DNA of 64,000 nucleotides from Thioalkalicoccus limnaeus (GTDB lineage Bacteria > Pseudomonadota > Gammaproteobacteria > Chromatiales > Chromatiaceae). Location of the stretch: the NCBI RefSeq assembly GCF_041197575.1, contig NZ_JBDKXB010000015.1:21274-85273 (forward strand), in the 5' to 3' direction. Of the stretch, positions 48,733 to 57,625 are shown in pieces (position 1 is the first letter of the stretch; each line of letters starts with the position of its first letter). Made by a program: the position numbers and the translations under genes. The notes under the pieces are model-generated. The model saw only the letters and a program-made list of their open reading frames with translations, did not search any database and was not told the origin of the DNA.

Positions 48733-50325
48733 ATGACCTCCGATTCACCCTCGACCACGCATGTCTATCTGGTGGGCGGCGGCATTGCCGCCCTTGCGAG
48801 CGCTGTCTACCTAGTCAAGGACGCTGGCATTCCCGGGCCGAACATCCTGATCCTGGAACAGGACAAGGTCATCGGCGGCGCCCTCGATGGGCATGGCGAT
48901 GTGGACACCGGCTTTCTCATTCGCGGTGGCCGCATGCACGAACGGAGGTTCGTCTGTTATTGGGATCTGCTCTCGCACATCCCCTCGGCCACCGATCCTG
49001 CCAAGAGCGTGACCGAGGAAACCTTCGCATTCAATGAGCTCTTGGTCTCCTGCGCCCACTCCCGGCTGCTGCGGGGTGCCGAGATCGTCGATGTGTCCTC
49101 GTTCGGACTTGGCCCACGCGACAAATGGGATCTCGCGCGACTCTCAGTGGCCCCAGAGAAATCGCTCGGCAACAGGCGCATCCAAGACTGGTTCCAGCCC
49201 GCCTTCTTCGATACCAACTTCTGGCGGCTATGGGAATCGATGTTCGCCTTCCAGGTCTGGAGCAGCCTCGTGGAGATGCGGCGCTATTCCCTGCGCTTCA
49301 TGCACCTCTTCCCCGGCCTCCACGAACTGCGCGACATCCTTCGAACCGTGTATAACCAGTACGACTCCGTCATCCTTCCACTGCAAGCCTGGCTCCAAAC
49401 GCAGGGTGTAGCCTTTTCGCTGGAGACACAGGTCGTGGATATCGACTTCCGCCTCGAAGGCACACGGAAGACGGCGACGGCCATCCACTGCATCGAGGAC
49501 GGCGTCCCCCGCACGATCTCATTGGGCGAGCAAGACTATGTCTTCGTCACCAACGGTTCGATCGTCGAGAGCTCCGCGGTCGGCTCGATGACCCGGCCGG
49601 CCGAGTTGAAGGGCAAGGAAACCGCCGGCACCTGGACATTGTGGGAGCGGATCGCCGCGAAGGACCGCGCATTCGGCCGACCGGGTGTCTTCTCGGATCG
49701 CATCGACCTCCAGAAGTGGGAGTCCTTCACCGTGACGCTCCGGGATCCCACCTTTCTGCGCCACCTCTCGACCGCCTATGGTTACATTCCAGGCATCAGC
49801 GGACTGATGACGATCATCGATTCGCCGTGGCTCCTGTCGCTGGTGATCGCCGCGCAACCGCACTTCGCCAATCAGCCCCCGGGTGTCGAGATCTTCTGGG
49901 GATACGGCCTGTATCAGGACAGGCTCGGCACCTTCGTCAAAAAGACCATGCAGGATTGCACGGGCGCCGAGATTCTGACCGAACTCTTCGGGCATCTGCG
50001 CATCTCCGAACAGATGCGTCCCGTGATGGAGGCACAGAGAATCAACTGTCTGCCGGTCATGATGCCGTTTATCGATAGCGTCTTCATGCCACGATCGCCG
50101 GGAGATCGTCCGCGGGTAGTCCCAGAGGGTGCGACCAACTTCGCGTTCCTCGGCCAGTTCACCGAAATCCCCGACGACTGTGTCTTCACCGTCGAGTATT
50201 CGGTGCGATCAGCACAAACCGCCGTTTACACGCTGTTCCACACGGGGAAGCGCGTTCCGCCTGTCTACTTGGGTGGCCGAAAGCTGAAGTCGCTGGTCCA
50301 AGCCGTGCTCGCCATGAATCGATAG
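48733..50325 (+). CDS. Oleate hydratase (MCRA family flavoprotein)
   Basis: The 530-aa protein has an N-terminal FAD-binding motif VYLVGGGIAALASAVYLVKDAG and the family-specific segments GHGDVDTGFLIRGGRMHERRFVCYWDLL, NFWRLWESMFAFQVWSSLVEMRRY and FLGQFTEIPDDCVFTVEYSVRSAQTAVYTL. These enzymes add water to the cis double bond of oleic or palmitoleic acid, giving 10-hydroxy fatty acids, and use FADH2 structurally. It is slightly shorter than many homologues. The adjacent DsrC-like gene is an unusual partner. Confidence 0.92.
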   Translation: MTSDSPSTTHVYLVGGGIAALASAVYLVKDAGIPGPNILILEQDKVIGGALDGHGDVDTGFLIRGGRMHERRFVCYWDLLSHIPSATDPAKSVTEETFAFNELLVSCAHSRLLRGAEIVDVSSFGLGPRDKWDLARLSVAPEKSLGNRRIQDWFQPAFFDTNFWRLWESMFAFQVWSSLVEMRRYSLRFMHLFPGLHELRDILRTVYNQYDSVILPLQAWLQTQGVAFSLETQVVDIDFRLEGTRKTATAIHCIEDGVPRTISLGEQDYVFVTNGSIVESSAVGSMTRPAELKGKETAGTWTLWERIAAKDRAFGRPGVFSDRIDLQKWESFTVTLRDPTFLRHLSTAYGYIPGISGLMTIIDSPWLLSLVIAAQPHFANQPPGVEIFWGYGLYQDRLGTFVKKTMQDCTGAEILTELFGHLRISEQMRPVMEAQRINCLPVMMPFIDSVFMPRSPGDRPRVVPEGATNFAFLGQFTEIPDDCVFTVEYSVRSAQTAVYTLFHTGKRVPPVYLGGRKLKSLVQAVLAMNR

Positions 50326-50700
50326 CCGCAACGCTCCCGTCGCCTGGTTCATCGGCACAGAATCCGGCCATCGCGCAACCCGGCCGAGGCGAGGTCAGCC
50401 GGACACAGCCCCTTCCACCCGCCCACTCCGGATCGCCCACGGTCCCAATCGCAACCCGAGACCGCTCGAGAGGCGCCGACCTGTCGGCGGGACCCGGTAG
50501 CGCTTGTGGAGGGTGGAATCCAACGCAGCTCCGAGCATGCGCTCGGTCCGCGACCTGGATTGCTGGAACATATCCTTTCCTAGATTTGACATTCTTCCGC
50601 CCCAGACAGGGCTAAGTCACCGACTTGTATTTTTTGCTAGAAATCTTCTCGCGTCTTTTTCGGCGGTTGCGTTCGCTGTACGCGATGTAGTGCCACAAAA

Positions 50701-50727
50701 GGGCACCTTGAGAAATTCAAGGTGCCC
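50701..50727. repeat. Perfect hairpin 1
   Basis: GGGCACCTTGA (11 bases) pairs exactly with TCAAGGTGCCC around a 5-base loop. No T run follows, so it is not a standard terminator. Confidence 0.8.
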
Positions 50728-50749
50728 GCGCGGGGCAAGGATGCGCCGC

Positions 50750-50779
50750 CATTTTCAGTCGCCTAAGCGACTGAAAATG
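50750..50779. repeat. Perfect hairpin 2
   Basis: CATTTTCAGTCGC (13 bases) pairs exactly with GCGACTGAAAATG around CTAA. It lies 22 bases after hairpin 1; paired hairpins of this type are typical of REP/BIME-like elements. Confidence 0.8.
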
Positions 50780-51007
50780 AAGCGAAGCGGAAATCGCATT
50801 TTCGCCTCGCGTCTTGAAAGGTTGCCCGGATAGCAGTTTTTCAAGGTCCCCAAAAGTGCCGTGACTCATTGAAGTGCCGCTTGTGCCACGCTGCGGTCGT
50901 ATCATTACCCACATCTCCGCTGCCCTTGGTCGCCAGGCGGCGCAAGTTACTTGGCCGGCCGAACTGGCCGGCCAGGGCTGCGCCAGTCCTCCGGCCCTAC
51001 GCTCAAA

Positions 51008-51856
51008 TCAACAGCTCAGAGCTGTGGCGATAGCGTTCGCGACGCGCGCGTCGGACAGATAGCCGCGGATGCTATGGGAGTCCCAACCATTGCGCAGGTC
51101 GGTCAGGTTCTCGATGCCGATCGCGAAGGGCGGCACAAGTCCCCGCCCGAGACCGACCACATCGTCGGGATCGATGGCATTGAGCCACCGCCGAACGGCG
51201 CTGGGTTGCCGCAGGGGTGGCCCGAGCTGGCGCTGGACCGAGGCGAGCGGCAGCGGCGAACCAAGCGTGACGTAGAGGCGGGTATCGGTCGCGTTATTGC
51301 GTAACAGATCGAATGTGACGACGCTGCCGAGCGAGTGGCCGATCACGATCTGCGACCCATGACCGGTCAGCGCCGGCTTGACCAGGGCGTCGATCTCGTC
51401 TTTTGCGCCTATCCCGCGGAAATAGGTGTTCGCCTCCTTGACGAAGCGCATGACGAAGTCACCGGTGCCAGGTGACCAGCGTTCGATCAGTGCGAGTGTC
51501 GGCAGCAGTGCCCGGACGCCGGGCGTCATGGTGGTGACGTCCAGATCCGCGGCCGCTTCGACGTCAGCGGTGTCGACGCCCAAACCGGCCGCGATCTCGC
51601 CAACCAACGACTCGGCGAACTCGACATCGGCATCCGGGACGCCGGTAGCGCTTTGTGCGACGGCGTCTCGCACCGTCATATCGCGGTCGCGGGTCAACTC
51701 AGCGAGACGCTTGCCGTAAAAGGGCGCGACGACATCGCAGCCGGCCAGTAGACCCGGCTTGTTGATCGCGCGCTCGATGAAATTGGCCCAGTCGCGGGCG
51801 ATCCATTCGCTACTGTTGGACTGGTTGTTGATGCCGTGGACGAAGACGATCCTCAT
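51008..51856 (-). CDS. Alpha/beta hydrolase, partner of the caspase-like protein
   Basis: The 282-aa protein is an alpha/beta hydrolase: an oxyanion region VFVHGINNQ at the start and the nucleophile elbow GHSLG (Ser175) in IVIGHSLGSVVTFDLL; candidate acid and His residues follow in the C-terminal third (DPDD near 230, WDSHS near 262). It has no signal peptide or membrane helix. The ATG at 51856 has a GGAGG ten bases upstream and lies inside the end of the caspase-like gene (47-base overlap), so they are coupled. Lipase or esterase activity on membranes is possible but no substrate is evident. Confidence 0.8.
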   Translation of the reverse strand: MRIVFVHGINNQSNSSEWIARDWANFIERAINKPGLLAGCDVVAPFYGKRLAELTRDRDMTVRDAVAQSATGVPDADVEFAESLVGEIAAGLGVDTADVEAAADLDVTTMTPGVRALLPTLALIERWSPGTGDFVMRFVKEANTYFRGIGAKDEIDALVKPALTGHGSQIVIGHSLGSVVTFDLLRNNATDTRLYVTLGSPLPLASVQRQLGPPLRQPSAVRRWLNAIDPDDVVGLGRGLVPPFAIGIENLTDLRNGWDSHSIRGYLSDARVANAIATALSC

Positions 51857-53645
51857 CGACGCGAACCTCCGCTTCGGTTGCGACAATAAACTGTTCCGCT
51901 GCTGCCCCCGCTAAGCCGACGAAAGGCAACGATGGCACGCATTGCTGGCCGAGTCCGACGAGACCTGGCAACGCCTGGACCTGGGCCTCGCCGAGCAGCC
52001 GCCAACCGGCAGCCAGCACCGGGGCTATGCCGAAGCCCCGTCCGGCGTGGATACGCCTGCTCAGCAGCATGAGATCGAACGGCAGCCCGCCATAGACCTG
52101 CTCGAATCCGTCGGCCAGTGCCGCGACCTGCCGCCAATCGCCAACCGCATCGGCCAGATAGCCCCGCACGACCGCGGCGATCGGTTGGCGGGCGACCGTA
52201 GCGACGATCTCGCGCCCGACCAGTGCCGAACCCGCCTCGGCGGCGGCCACGAGCCGGTCGTCGGCGAGACGAATCAGCAGATCGAGTGTGGCCGCGGCAT
52301 CGTCGGCGTTCGCGTCGGGCGTTCGCCACGCGATCGCGAGCGGGCCCTGCACGGACTCGGTCGGGTTCAGATACAGCATGGTCGTGCAGCCAGGCAGTGT
52401 GTACAGGGGGACGACCAGGCCGGTAGCGAGCCTCGCCCCGACCAGGTCCGGCCCGTGGCGGAGCACCATCGCATCGTCTTGTCCAAGCCCGCCGACGATC
52501 GCCAGGTCGGCGGCGATCAGCCGAGGCTCGGCGTCGTGAGCGAGGCCCGCGAGCGCGGCGGCCACCGGTGTCGCCTGACGCATCGGCGGCCGACGAAGCT
52601 GCTCGGCGATCTGGCGCCGGCGCTTGCTGGCAGCACGCCGGTCGCCAAACCGGCCGGCGGCAGCGCGGAGCTCATCCATAGCACGGGTCGCGAGTCGCCC
52701 GGCGCCGCCCTCCGCCGTCGAAGTTTCGATGGCAATCCCGCCCCTGCTGATGGCCTTCGAAAGCGAGGACGCGCGCTGCGCCCAGTCTCCGCTCGCGGAT
52801 GAAGCGACTTGCGCCTCGGTGTCAAGATCGGCGACCGCTTGGCGAATCGCAGCCGTCGGATCTGGCAAACTGGGCGGTGTAAAGCCAGCGAGCGGCAGGG
52901 TGGCATACAGGTCGTTCGGTGCCTGAAAAGCACCTTGCGCACCCGGTTCGACGCGTAGCTGATAACGCGCTGCGATGCTTGGGACCTGTTGACGGACAAA
53001 GGACACCAGATCGTGCGTACGTACTGCATCGGCTGTCGTGTCCTCCGCACCGGAAAGCGCCCTCAGCAAGGCCCCGGAGAACAGGCAGATCGGTGCTTGG
53101 GAGGTATCGCCGCGCAGCATGAAGGCCGGCAGCCCTTCGCTTGAGGCATCGTAAACATCGACGTCGACGGGGCGCCGCCGCGCGAAAGCGCATTGGTTGA
53201 TCACCCCGCTCCCCTTGACCCGGGCCGTCCGCGCCGAATCGAACTCGCTGCAGGCATCAATGACCAACGTGAGTCGCGCCAGCGGGTAATCGCACAGGCG
53301 CTCTCTGAATTCGGACAGCGCGATGGCCTCATCCCCATTAACCGCCCAGTTGCTCAGCAGCAACAGGCGCTCGAAGCCACGAATGAAACCATGCCCGGCG
53401 AAGTGAACCAGCAGGTGGTCGATGATGCGGGTCTGATCGGACAACACCGGGTTGATCGCTGCTCCCAGCCGCGCCACTGTAAGAGGCTCATCCTCGTCGC
53501 TCACGAGATGGGTCTCGAACCCGGCGGCATTGCCCCAGTCGGCCAGCGCCCGTGCGACCGTCAACGTTCCAGGCAGCCGTGCGGCTCCACGGGCCTCAGC
53601 CACAGCGATTGAGATCAGCACCTTGTCCGCGCTCACCCCGGCCAC
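51810..53645 (-). CDS. Caspase-like (C14) peptidase with large C-terminal region
   Basis: The 611-aa protein begins with a caspase/metacaspase fold: VLISIAVAEARGAARLPG, then LLVHFAGHGF with catalytic H85, and LTLVIDACSEF with catalytic C132. The caspase part spans about residues 1-260. Residues 260-380 are helical and Arg/Ala-rich, and the rest (about 390-600) is a globular part I cannot assign, with several hydrophobic strands. It overlaps the hydrolase gene. Prokaryotic caspases often act in conflict or cell-death systems, cutting a partner when triggered. The start is a GTG. The peptidase call is well supported, the biological role is inference. Confidence 0.78.
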   Translation of the reverse strand: MAGVSADKVLISIAVAEARGAARLPGTLTVARALADWGNAAGFETHLVSDEDEPLTVARLGAAINPVLSDQTRIIDHLLVHFAGHGFIRGFERLLLLSNWAVNGDEAIALSEFRERLCDYPLARLTLVIDACSEFDSARTARVKGSGVINQCAFARRRPVDVDVYDASSEGLPAFMLRGDTSQAPICLFSGALLRALSGAEDTTADAVRTHDLVSFVRQQVPSIAARYQLRVEPGAQGAFQAPNDLYATLPLAGFTPPSLPDPTAAIRQAVADLDTEAQVASSASGDWAQRASSLSKAISRGGIAIETSTAEGGAGRLATRAMDELRAAAGRFGDRRAASKRRRQIAEQLRRPPMRQATPVAAALAGLAHDAEPRLIAADLAIVGGLGQDDAMVLRHGPDLVGARLATGLVVPLYTLPGCTTMLYLNPTESVQGPLAIAWRTPDANADDAAATLDLLIRLADDRLVAAAEAGSALVGREIVATVARQPIAAVVRGYLADAVGDWRQVAALADGFEQVYGGLPFDLMLLSRRIHAGRGFGIAPVLAAGWRLLGEAQVQALPGLVGLGQQCVPSLPFVGLAGAAAEQFIVATEAEVRVDEDRLRPRHQQPVQQ

Positions 53646-53757
53646 CCCTGGGATCGATCAACCATTTGCGCGCCTTCGGCACACCACAGTCGTCTGTGCG
53701 GCCGATGCTCCAAAGTATAGACGTTCCGCGTGACACCAGCAGGCTACGAGCGCGGCG

Positions 53758-53973
53758 ATGGCCATGGCGGGCCTCTGGGAACGCTGGAAGGATCCGCATG
53801 GCGTGCAGGTCATCGAGTCTTGCACCATCCTCGTGACCTTCGCCAGCAAGCGCCTGGAGCCGATCCACGACCGCATGCCGATTCTGCTCGGCCCGGATGC
53901 CTTCGCGACCTGGCTCGACCCGAAGAACGATGATCGGGGGTTGGTGGAAAGGGTATGGGAACCGGCCGGCTGA
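53758..53973 (+). pseudogene. Remnant of a SRAP (YedK/HMCES) peptidase
   Basis: The 71-aa frame reads MAGLWERWKDPHGVQVIESCTILVTFAS...IHDRMPILLGPDAFATWLDP in overlapping pieces, which is the C-terminal half of the SRAP domain (AGLWE and the IHDRMP catalytic His motif). The N-terminal half with the essential Cys2 is missing, and the end after WLDPKNDD is lost too. The family's normal length is about 200-230 aa. It is a broken gene at the edge of the caspase operon. Confidence 0.82.
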
Positions 53974-54246
53974 TAGGCGCTACCTCCTACGCGACGGATA
54001 CCATGGCGCGCATGTATTAACAGCCTATACTGCCGGGCATGATTGCGGTGCGGCTGGTGGGTGGTCTGGTATCGGCCACTTCCGGTCACTGGCCACACCG
54101 CACCCTGCGTCTGCTGCATCCTGCTACCCGTCACCCGCCGTCCGGCGAACGACGGACCGGTCACGAGCCTTTGCAGTCGCTGACCACGCTCTCGGGACTG
54201 GCGGCTTGTGTTGGCGTGGGGGCCGTAAGTTGGGTGTGGATGACTG

Positions 54247-54681
54247 CTACGGCACCTTGGCAATCCAGGGATCGATGGCGGTCACGCCCGCAGCAACGAA
54301 GTCGCTGGGATCTCGCGTCACCACCGCCAGGCCATGTCGGGACGCCGTGGCTGCGATCAGGACGTCCGGGTGGCTGAACGTATGCCCAGCCTTTGGACCG
54401 GCCTCGATGATGAGACGCCAATCCAGCAGGATGTCTTCGGTGATGGCCAACACCCGGTGCGTGAACATGGGCCTGAGGCGATGGTCCAGCCATTGTCTGA
54501 GCTCGGCGCGACGGGCTGGTTCGGATACCAATTCGATTCCGAACCGGATCTCCGCAAAGGTCACCTCGCTGACAAAGAGACGATCCAGGGGTTGCGCGCT
54601 GACGAAGTCAACGACGGCGGGTGACGGCTGCTTTCGCCGTAGCTCCGAGAGCACATTGGTATCCAGCAGCCAACCACTCAC
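54247..54681 (-). CDS. VapC-type PIN-domain toxin
   Basis: The 144-aa PIN ribonuclease has LLDTNVLSELRRKQP (first Asp), SEVTFAEIRFGIE, and HPDVLIAATASRHGLAVVTRDPSDF (further acidic residues), all intact. It starts at GTG overlapping the antitoxin stop by four bases, the standard arrangement. It would cleave RNA, often tRNA, when released from its antitoxin. Confidence 0.92.
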   Translation of the reverse strand: MSGWLLDTNVLSELRRKQPSPAVVDFVSAQPLDRLFVSEVTFAEIRFGIELVSEPARRAELRQWLDHRLRPMFTHRVLAITEDILLDWRLIIEAGPKAGHTFSHPDVLIAATASRHGLAVVTRDPSDFVAAGVTAIDPWIAKVP

Positions 54682-54974
54682 AGCGTCACGGCCCGAACTG
54701 GCCCCTTGACCTTCGGGTGCTCGAAGACGACATCTCCGAGTGGCGAGTCCGCCATGAGATCCACCAGGGCGCGGCCAGTGGGTTGTCCCCGCAGACGAAC
54801 GTAATCCTCCGCCGAGAGGACGACGGCCCGTTCTTCCCCATTGACGGTCACATGCTGGGGTCCACATTCGACTGCCCGGCGAACGACTTCACTAAACCGA
54901 GCCTTGGCTTCCTGAATCTGCCAGAAGCCTGTCTCATCAGGGCGAGATGCTTGCTGTACTCGGCGAGAGCTCAT
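54678..54974 (-). CDS. Phd/YefM-family antitoxin
   Basis: The 98-aa protein shows WQIQEAKARFSEVVRRAVECGPQHVTVNGEERAVVLSAEDYVRL, the Phd/YefM DNA-binding core, followed by a C-terminal part that would bind the toxin. A GGAG eight bases upstream of the ATG at 54974 sets the start. It forms a bicistronic toxin-antitoxin unit with the PIN toxin. Confidence 0.92.
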   Translation of the reverse strand: MSSRRVQQASRPDETGFWQIQEAKARFSEVVRRAVECGPQHVTVNGEERAVVLSAEDYVRLRGQPTGRALVDLMADSPLGDVVFEHPKVKGPVRAVTL

Positions 54975-55221
54975 GAGTTCGACTCCAAGGCGGTCAGGCT
55001 GACTAGACTCTAGCCCCGAGATGCCTGTCCCGCAAGTGCTCTTTACGTTGTGGTCTGCGAGCGGCCGCTTTGGGCACGACGGCGACCCCTTGGGGATCAG
55101 AAGTGGGTAGCCGTGCCTGGTCGACTCTGGGCCATCGCGATACTTGCCCCCAGTGACCGCTGATGGGGCACTTCGGACGCTGGCGACGGCACCGACAGTG
55201 TCGGGATCGGGTCGCCAGCCG

Positions 55222-56619
55222 TCACTGCGGCGGATGCCCCTTGTGTGAATCCGGTCCCGTCCCCGCCCGCTGCGCGCGGGCGAGGAGCAGGCGCTGTTCG
55301 GCCGCGTTGCCCGAGTGTTCGGCGGCCAGCCGGAACGCAACCGCAGCCGCCGCCCGCTCGCCGCAGCGTTCCAGCAGGTCGCCGCGCACCGCGTGTAACG
55401 GGACGTAGCGGGCAAGTGCCCGAACATCGAGTTCGGCGTCGAGTCGGGCCAGCACCCGCGCCGGATCGTCGAGCTGGGCGGCCGCCCGGGCTTCGTGGAT
55501 GCGGGCGGCCGGCGATCCGGTGCTCGCGAACAAGGTCGCGTAATGCGCCGCAATCTGCCGCCAGTCGGTGGCGGCGAAGGTTGGTGCGGTCGCATGGCAG
55601 GCGGCGATCGCGGCCTGAAGGCGAAACGGCCCCGGTGCGATATCCGGTCCGGCATCGGATTCCCGATTGGGGTCCGGATCCCGGGTTCGGGCGAGCCTGT
55701 TGGCGCGCGCCAGTGCGGCGAGGCCACGGCGGATGCCGCCGCGATCCCATTTTCGGCGATCCTGATCCTCGAGCAACACCGGGTGACCCTGTTCATCCAT
55801 GCGCGCGGCCAGCCTTGCGCCGTGCAGCTCGATCAATGCGAGCAGAGCCTGTGTCTCGGCGTCATCGGCGGCGGCCTGGGCCAGTATGCGCGCCATTCGC
55901 AGGGCCATGTGGCAGAGGTCGGGCTGCGCCCATTCGGCGCCCTGGCTCGGGACGTGGCCCTCGGTGAAGATCAGGTAGATCACTTCGCGCACCGAACCGA
56001 GGCGTTCGCGGCAGTCGGCCGCGGATGGCATTTCGAAGCGGATCCTCGCCTCCGCGAGCGTGCGCTTGCCGCGCACGATGCGCTGCGCGATGGTCGCCTC
56101 GGGAACCAGAAAGGCGCGCGCCAGCGCAGCGTTGTCCAGCCCGCCGATGATGCGCAGCGCGAGCGCGCAGCGGGTGTCGGGGGAGAGGGTCGGGTGGCAG
56201 GCGATGAACAGCAGGGCCAGCGCGTCGTGGCGGGCGTCGTCGCGGCATTCCGGCGTTGAACCCGCGAAATGGCTGCGCGCGATTTCGCGACCGTAGTCGC
56301 CGAGCAGCGCATCGCCCCGCTGTTCACGCCGCAGGTGATCGATCGCACGGTTGCGCGCGGTGCGCAGCAGCCACGCCGTCGGATGCTCGGGCACGCCCCG
56401 CGTCGGCCAGTGCTCCAGCGCGGCGATCAGTGCGTCCTGTGCGGCGTCCTCGGCGCGTTGGAAATCGCCGGTCCAGCGGGCCAGTGCCGCAACGATGCGT
56501 CCCGCATCGAGACGCCAGATCGCCTCGATCCGGCGCAGAACCTGCGACCCGCCAGCCGGATCGCCGGAGTCGTCCCCGAGGGGATCGATGCGGTTGCCGT
56601 CGGTCACCGTTCCACCCAT
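55222..56619 (-). CDS. ECF sigma factor of the ECF42 type
   Basis: The 465-aa protein has sigma region 2 (WTGDFQRAEDAAQDALIAALEHWPTRGVPEHPTAWLLRTARNRAIDHLRRE) and region 4 (LALRIIGGLDNAALARAFLVPEATIAQRIVRGKRTLAE), then a long C-terminal extension of about 240 residues with TPR-like helices. This is the ECF42 layout, which is normally linked to DGPF/YCII proteins as here. It overlaps the DUF1428 gene by 16 bases and is the last gene of the operon. There is no anti-sigma factor; in this group the extension is thought to replace it. Confidence 0.9.
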   Translation of the reverse strand: MGGTVTDGNRIDPLGDDSGDPAGGSQVLRRIEAIWRLDAGRIVAALARWTGDFQRAEDAAQDALIAALEHWPTRGVPEHPTAWLLRTARNRAIDHLRREQRGDALLGDYGREIARSHFAGSTPECRDDARHDALALLFIACHPTLSPDTRCALALRIIGGLDNAALARAFLVPEATIAQRIVRGKRTLAEARIRFEMPSAADCRERLGSVREVIYLIFTEGHVPSQGAEWAQPDLCHMALRMARILAQAAADDAETQALLALIELHGARLAARMDEQGHPVLLEDQDRRKWDRGGIRRGLAALARANRLARTRDPDPNRESDAGPDIAPGPFRLQAAIAACHATAPTFAATDWRQIAAHYATLFASTGSPAARIHEARAAAQLDDPARVLARLDAELDVRALARYVPLHAVRGDLLERCGERAAAAVAFRLAAEHSGNAAEQRLLLARAQRAGTGPDSHKGHPPQ

Positions 56620-56969
56620 ACTCCGAAGCCGCCCCAGAACATACGCCGGCTGTCGACCGGTGTTTCGCTTTCCGGCATCTTCTGCGGACAAGGCAGGCGC
56701 GGGTCGGCCATGACGGCGGCGTTGACACGGTCGCGCTGCTCGCGCGATGCATAGCGGATCCACGAGAACACGACCGTTTCCCCGTCGCGCGCGTGCACGC
56801 TACGCGGAAACGAGCTGACCTCGCCGGGCGCCACCTCGTCGGCGACGCATTCGACGACCTCCAGCGCGCCGCACTCGCGCCAGATCTGCGCGGCCAGGTC
56901 GGCTTGCTTGCGGTACTCCTCCAGTCGGTCCTGCGGACCTGGAATCACATCACCATCGACGTAGCTCAT
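56604..56969 (-). CDS. DUF1428 family protein
   Basis: The 121-aa protein follows DUF1428 (ferredoxin-like alpha/beta barrel): MSYVDGDVIPGPQDRLEEYR, VVFSWIRYASREQRDRVNAAVMADPR and RMFWGGFGVWV. The function of the family is unknown. Its ATG overlaps the stop of the reductase gene (ATGA) and its end overlaps the sigma gene, so it is within the ECF42 operon. Confidence 0.88.
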   Translation of the reverse strand: MSYVDGDVIPGPQDRLEEYRKQADLAAQIWRECGALEVVECVADEVAPGEVSSFPRSVHARDGETVVFSWIRYASREQRDRVNAAVMADPRLPCPQKMPESETPVDSRRMFWGGFGVWVER

Positions 56970-57574
56970 GGGGCGTCTCCTCGCGGGTGGGGTGGGTCGG
57001 ATGGGTCGGGCTTGAGCGCGTAACGCAGCTCGACCAGCTCGGCGCCTAGGCGGCGCAGACCAAGCAGTCGCAGCGAGGGGCCGAACAGGCGACGCGGGAA
57101 CAGCGGCTTGCCGCGCCCGAGCGTGGCCGATCCGATCTGGACGACCATCTCATCGAGCAGACCGGCATCGTGGAACTGCCCTGCCAGCTCGCCGCCTCCG
57201 ACGATCCAGACGTTGCCGGCCCCGGCGGCGCGGCGCATCTCCCGATGCACGGGGCTTACGTCGCCGCGCACGAAGCGCAGGTCGGCGCCGTCGATCCGTG
57301 GCAGGCCGCGCGTCGTGAACACCCAGGTCGGCTGCGTGTAGGGCCACGGTGATCCGGTCTCCGCGGCCACCTGCTCGGGATTGTGCAACAGCCATTCGTA
57401 GGTAGCGGAGCCCATGGCCAGCGCGCCGACGCCGGCGATGAACGTGGCGTAACCCGAATCGCTGCCTTTTTCTCCTTCGAGCGAAGTCCCGAGTGCAAAG
57501 AGCCAGGCAAGGGAGTCCTCCTCGGTGGCGAGAAAGCCGTCGAGGCTGCCGGCGGTGTAGTAGATCGTCTTCAT
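56966..57574 (-). CDS. Dihydrofolate reductase family (RibD C-terminal-like) protein
   Basis: The 202-aa protein has the RibD-C/DHFR-like pattern YYTAGSLDGFLA, ALAMGSATYEWLL, NVWIVGGGELAGQFHDAGLLDEMVVQI. Such stand-alone proteins probably reduce small molecules with NADPH. It is in the ECF42 operon. Confidence 0.87.
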   Translation of the reverse strand: MKTIYYTAGSLDGFLATEEDSLAWLFALGTSLEGEKGSDSGYATFIAGVGALAMGSATYEWLLHNPEQVAAETGSPWPYTQPTWVFTTRGLPRIDGADLRFVRGDVSPVHREMRRAAGAGNVWIVGGGELAGQFHDAGLLDEMVVQIGSATLGRGKPLFPRRLFGPSLRLLGLRRLGAELVELRYALKPDPSDPPHPRGDAP

Positions 57575-57625
57575 CGCGAAGGACCCCGGACACCGTGGCG
57601 CCGCAGCACGGCGTTGCGGTCTTGC

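Larger units (their letters stand above)
50326..51007. other. Non-coding region with hairpins
   Basis: About 680 bases lie between oleate hydratase and the hydrolase/caspase pair. Open frames here are short and composition-driven. The notable content is two perfect hairpins (listed separately) and a relatively AT-rich stretch around 50570-50700. It may be a remnant of a small mobile or REP-type element. Confidence 0.5.

Noticed and set aside
50504..50833. 109-codon open frame over the hairpins
   Set aside because: It runs straight through two perfect palindromes, has no ribosome site and no protein-like pattern.
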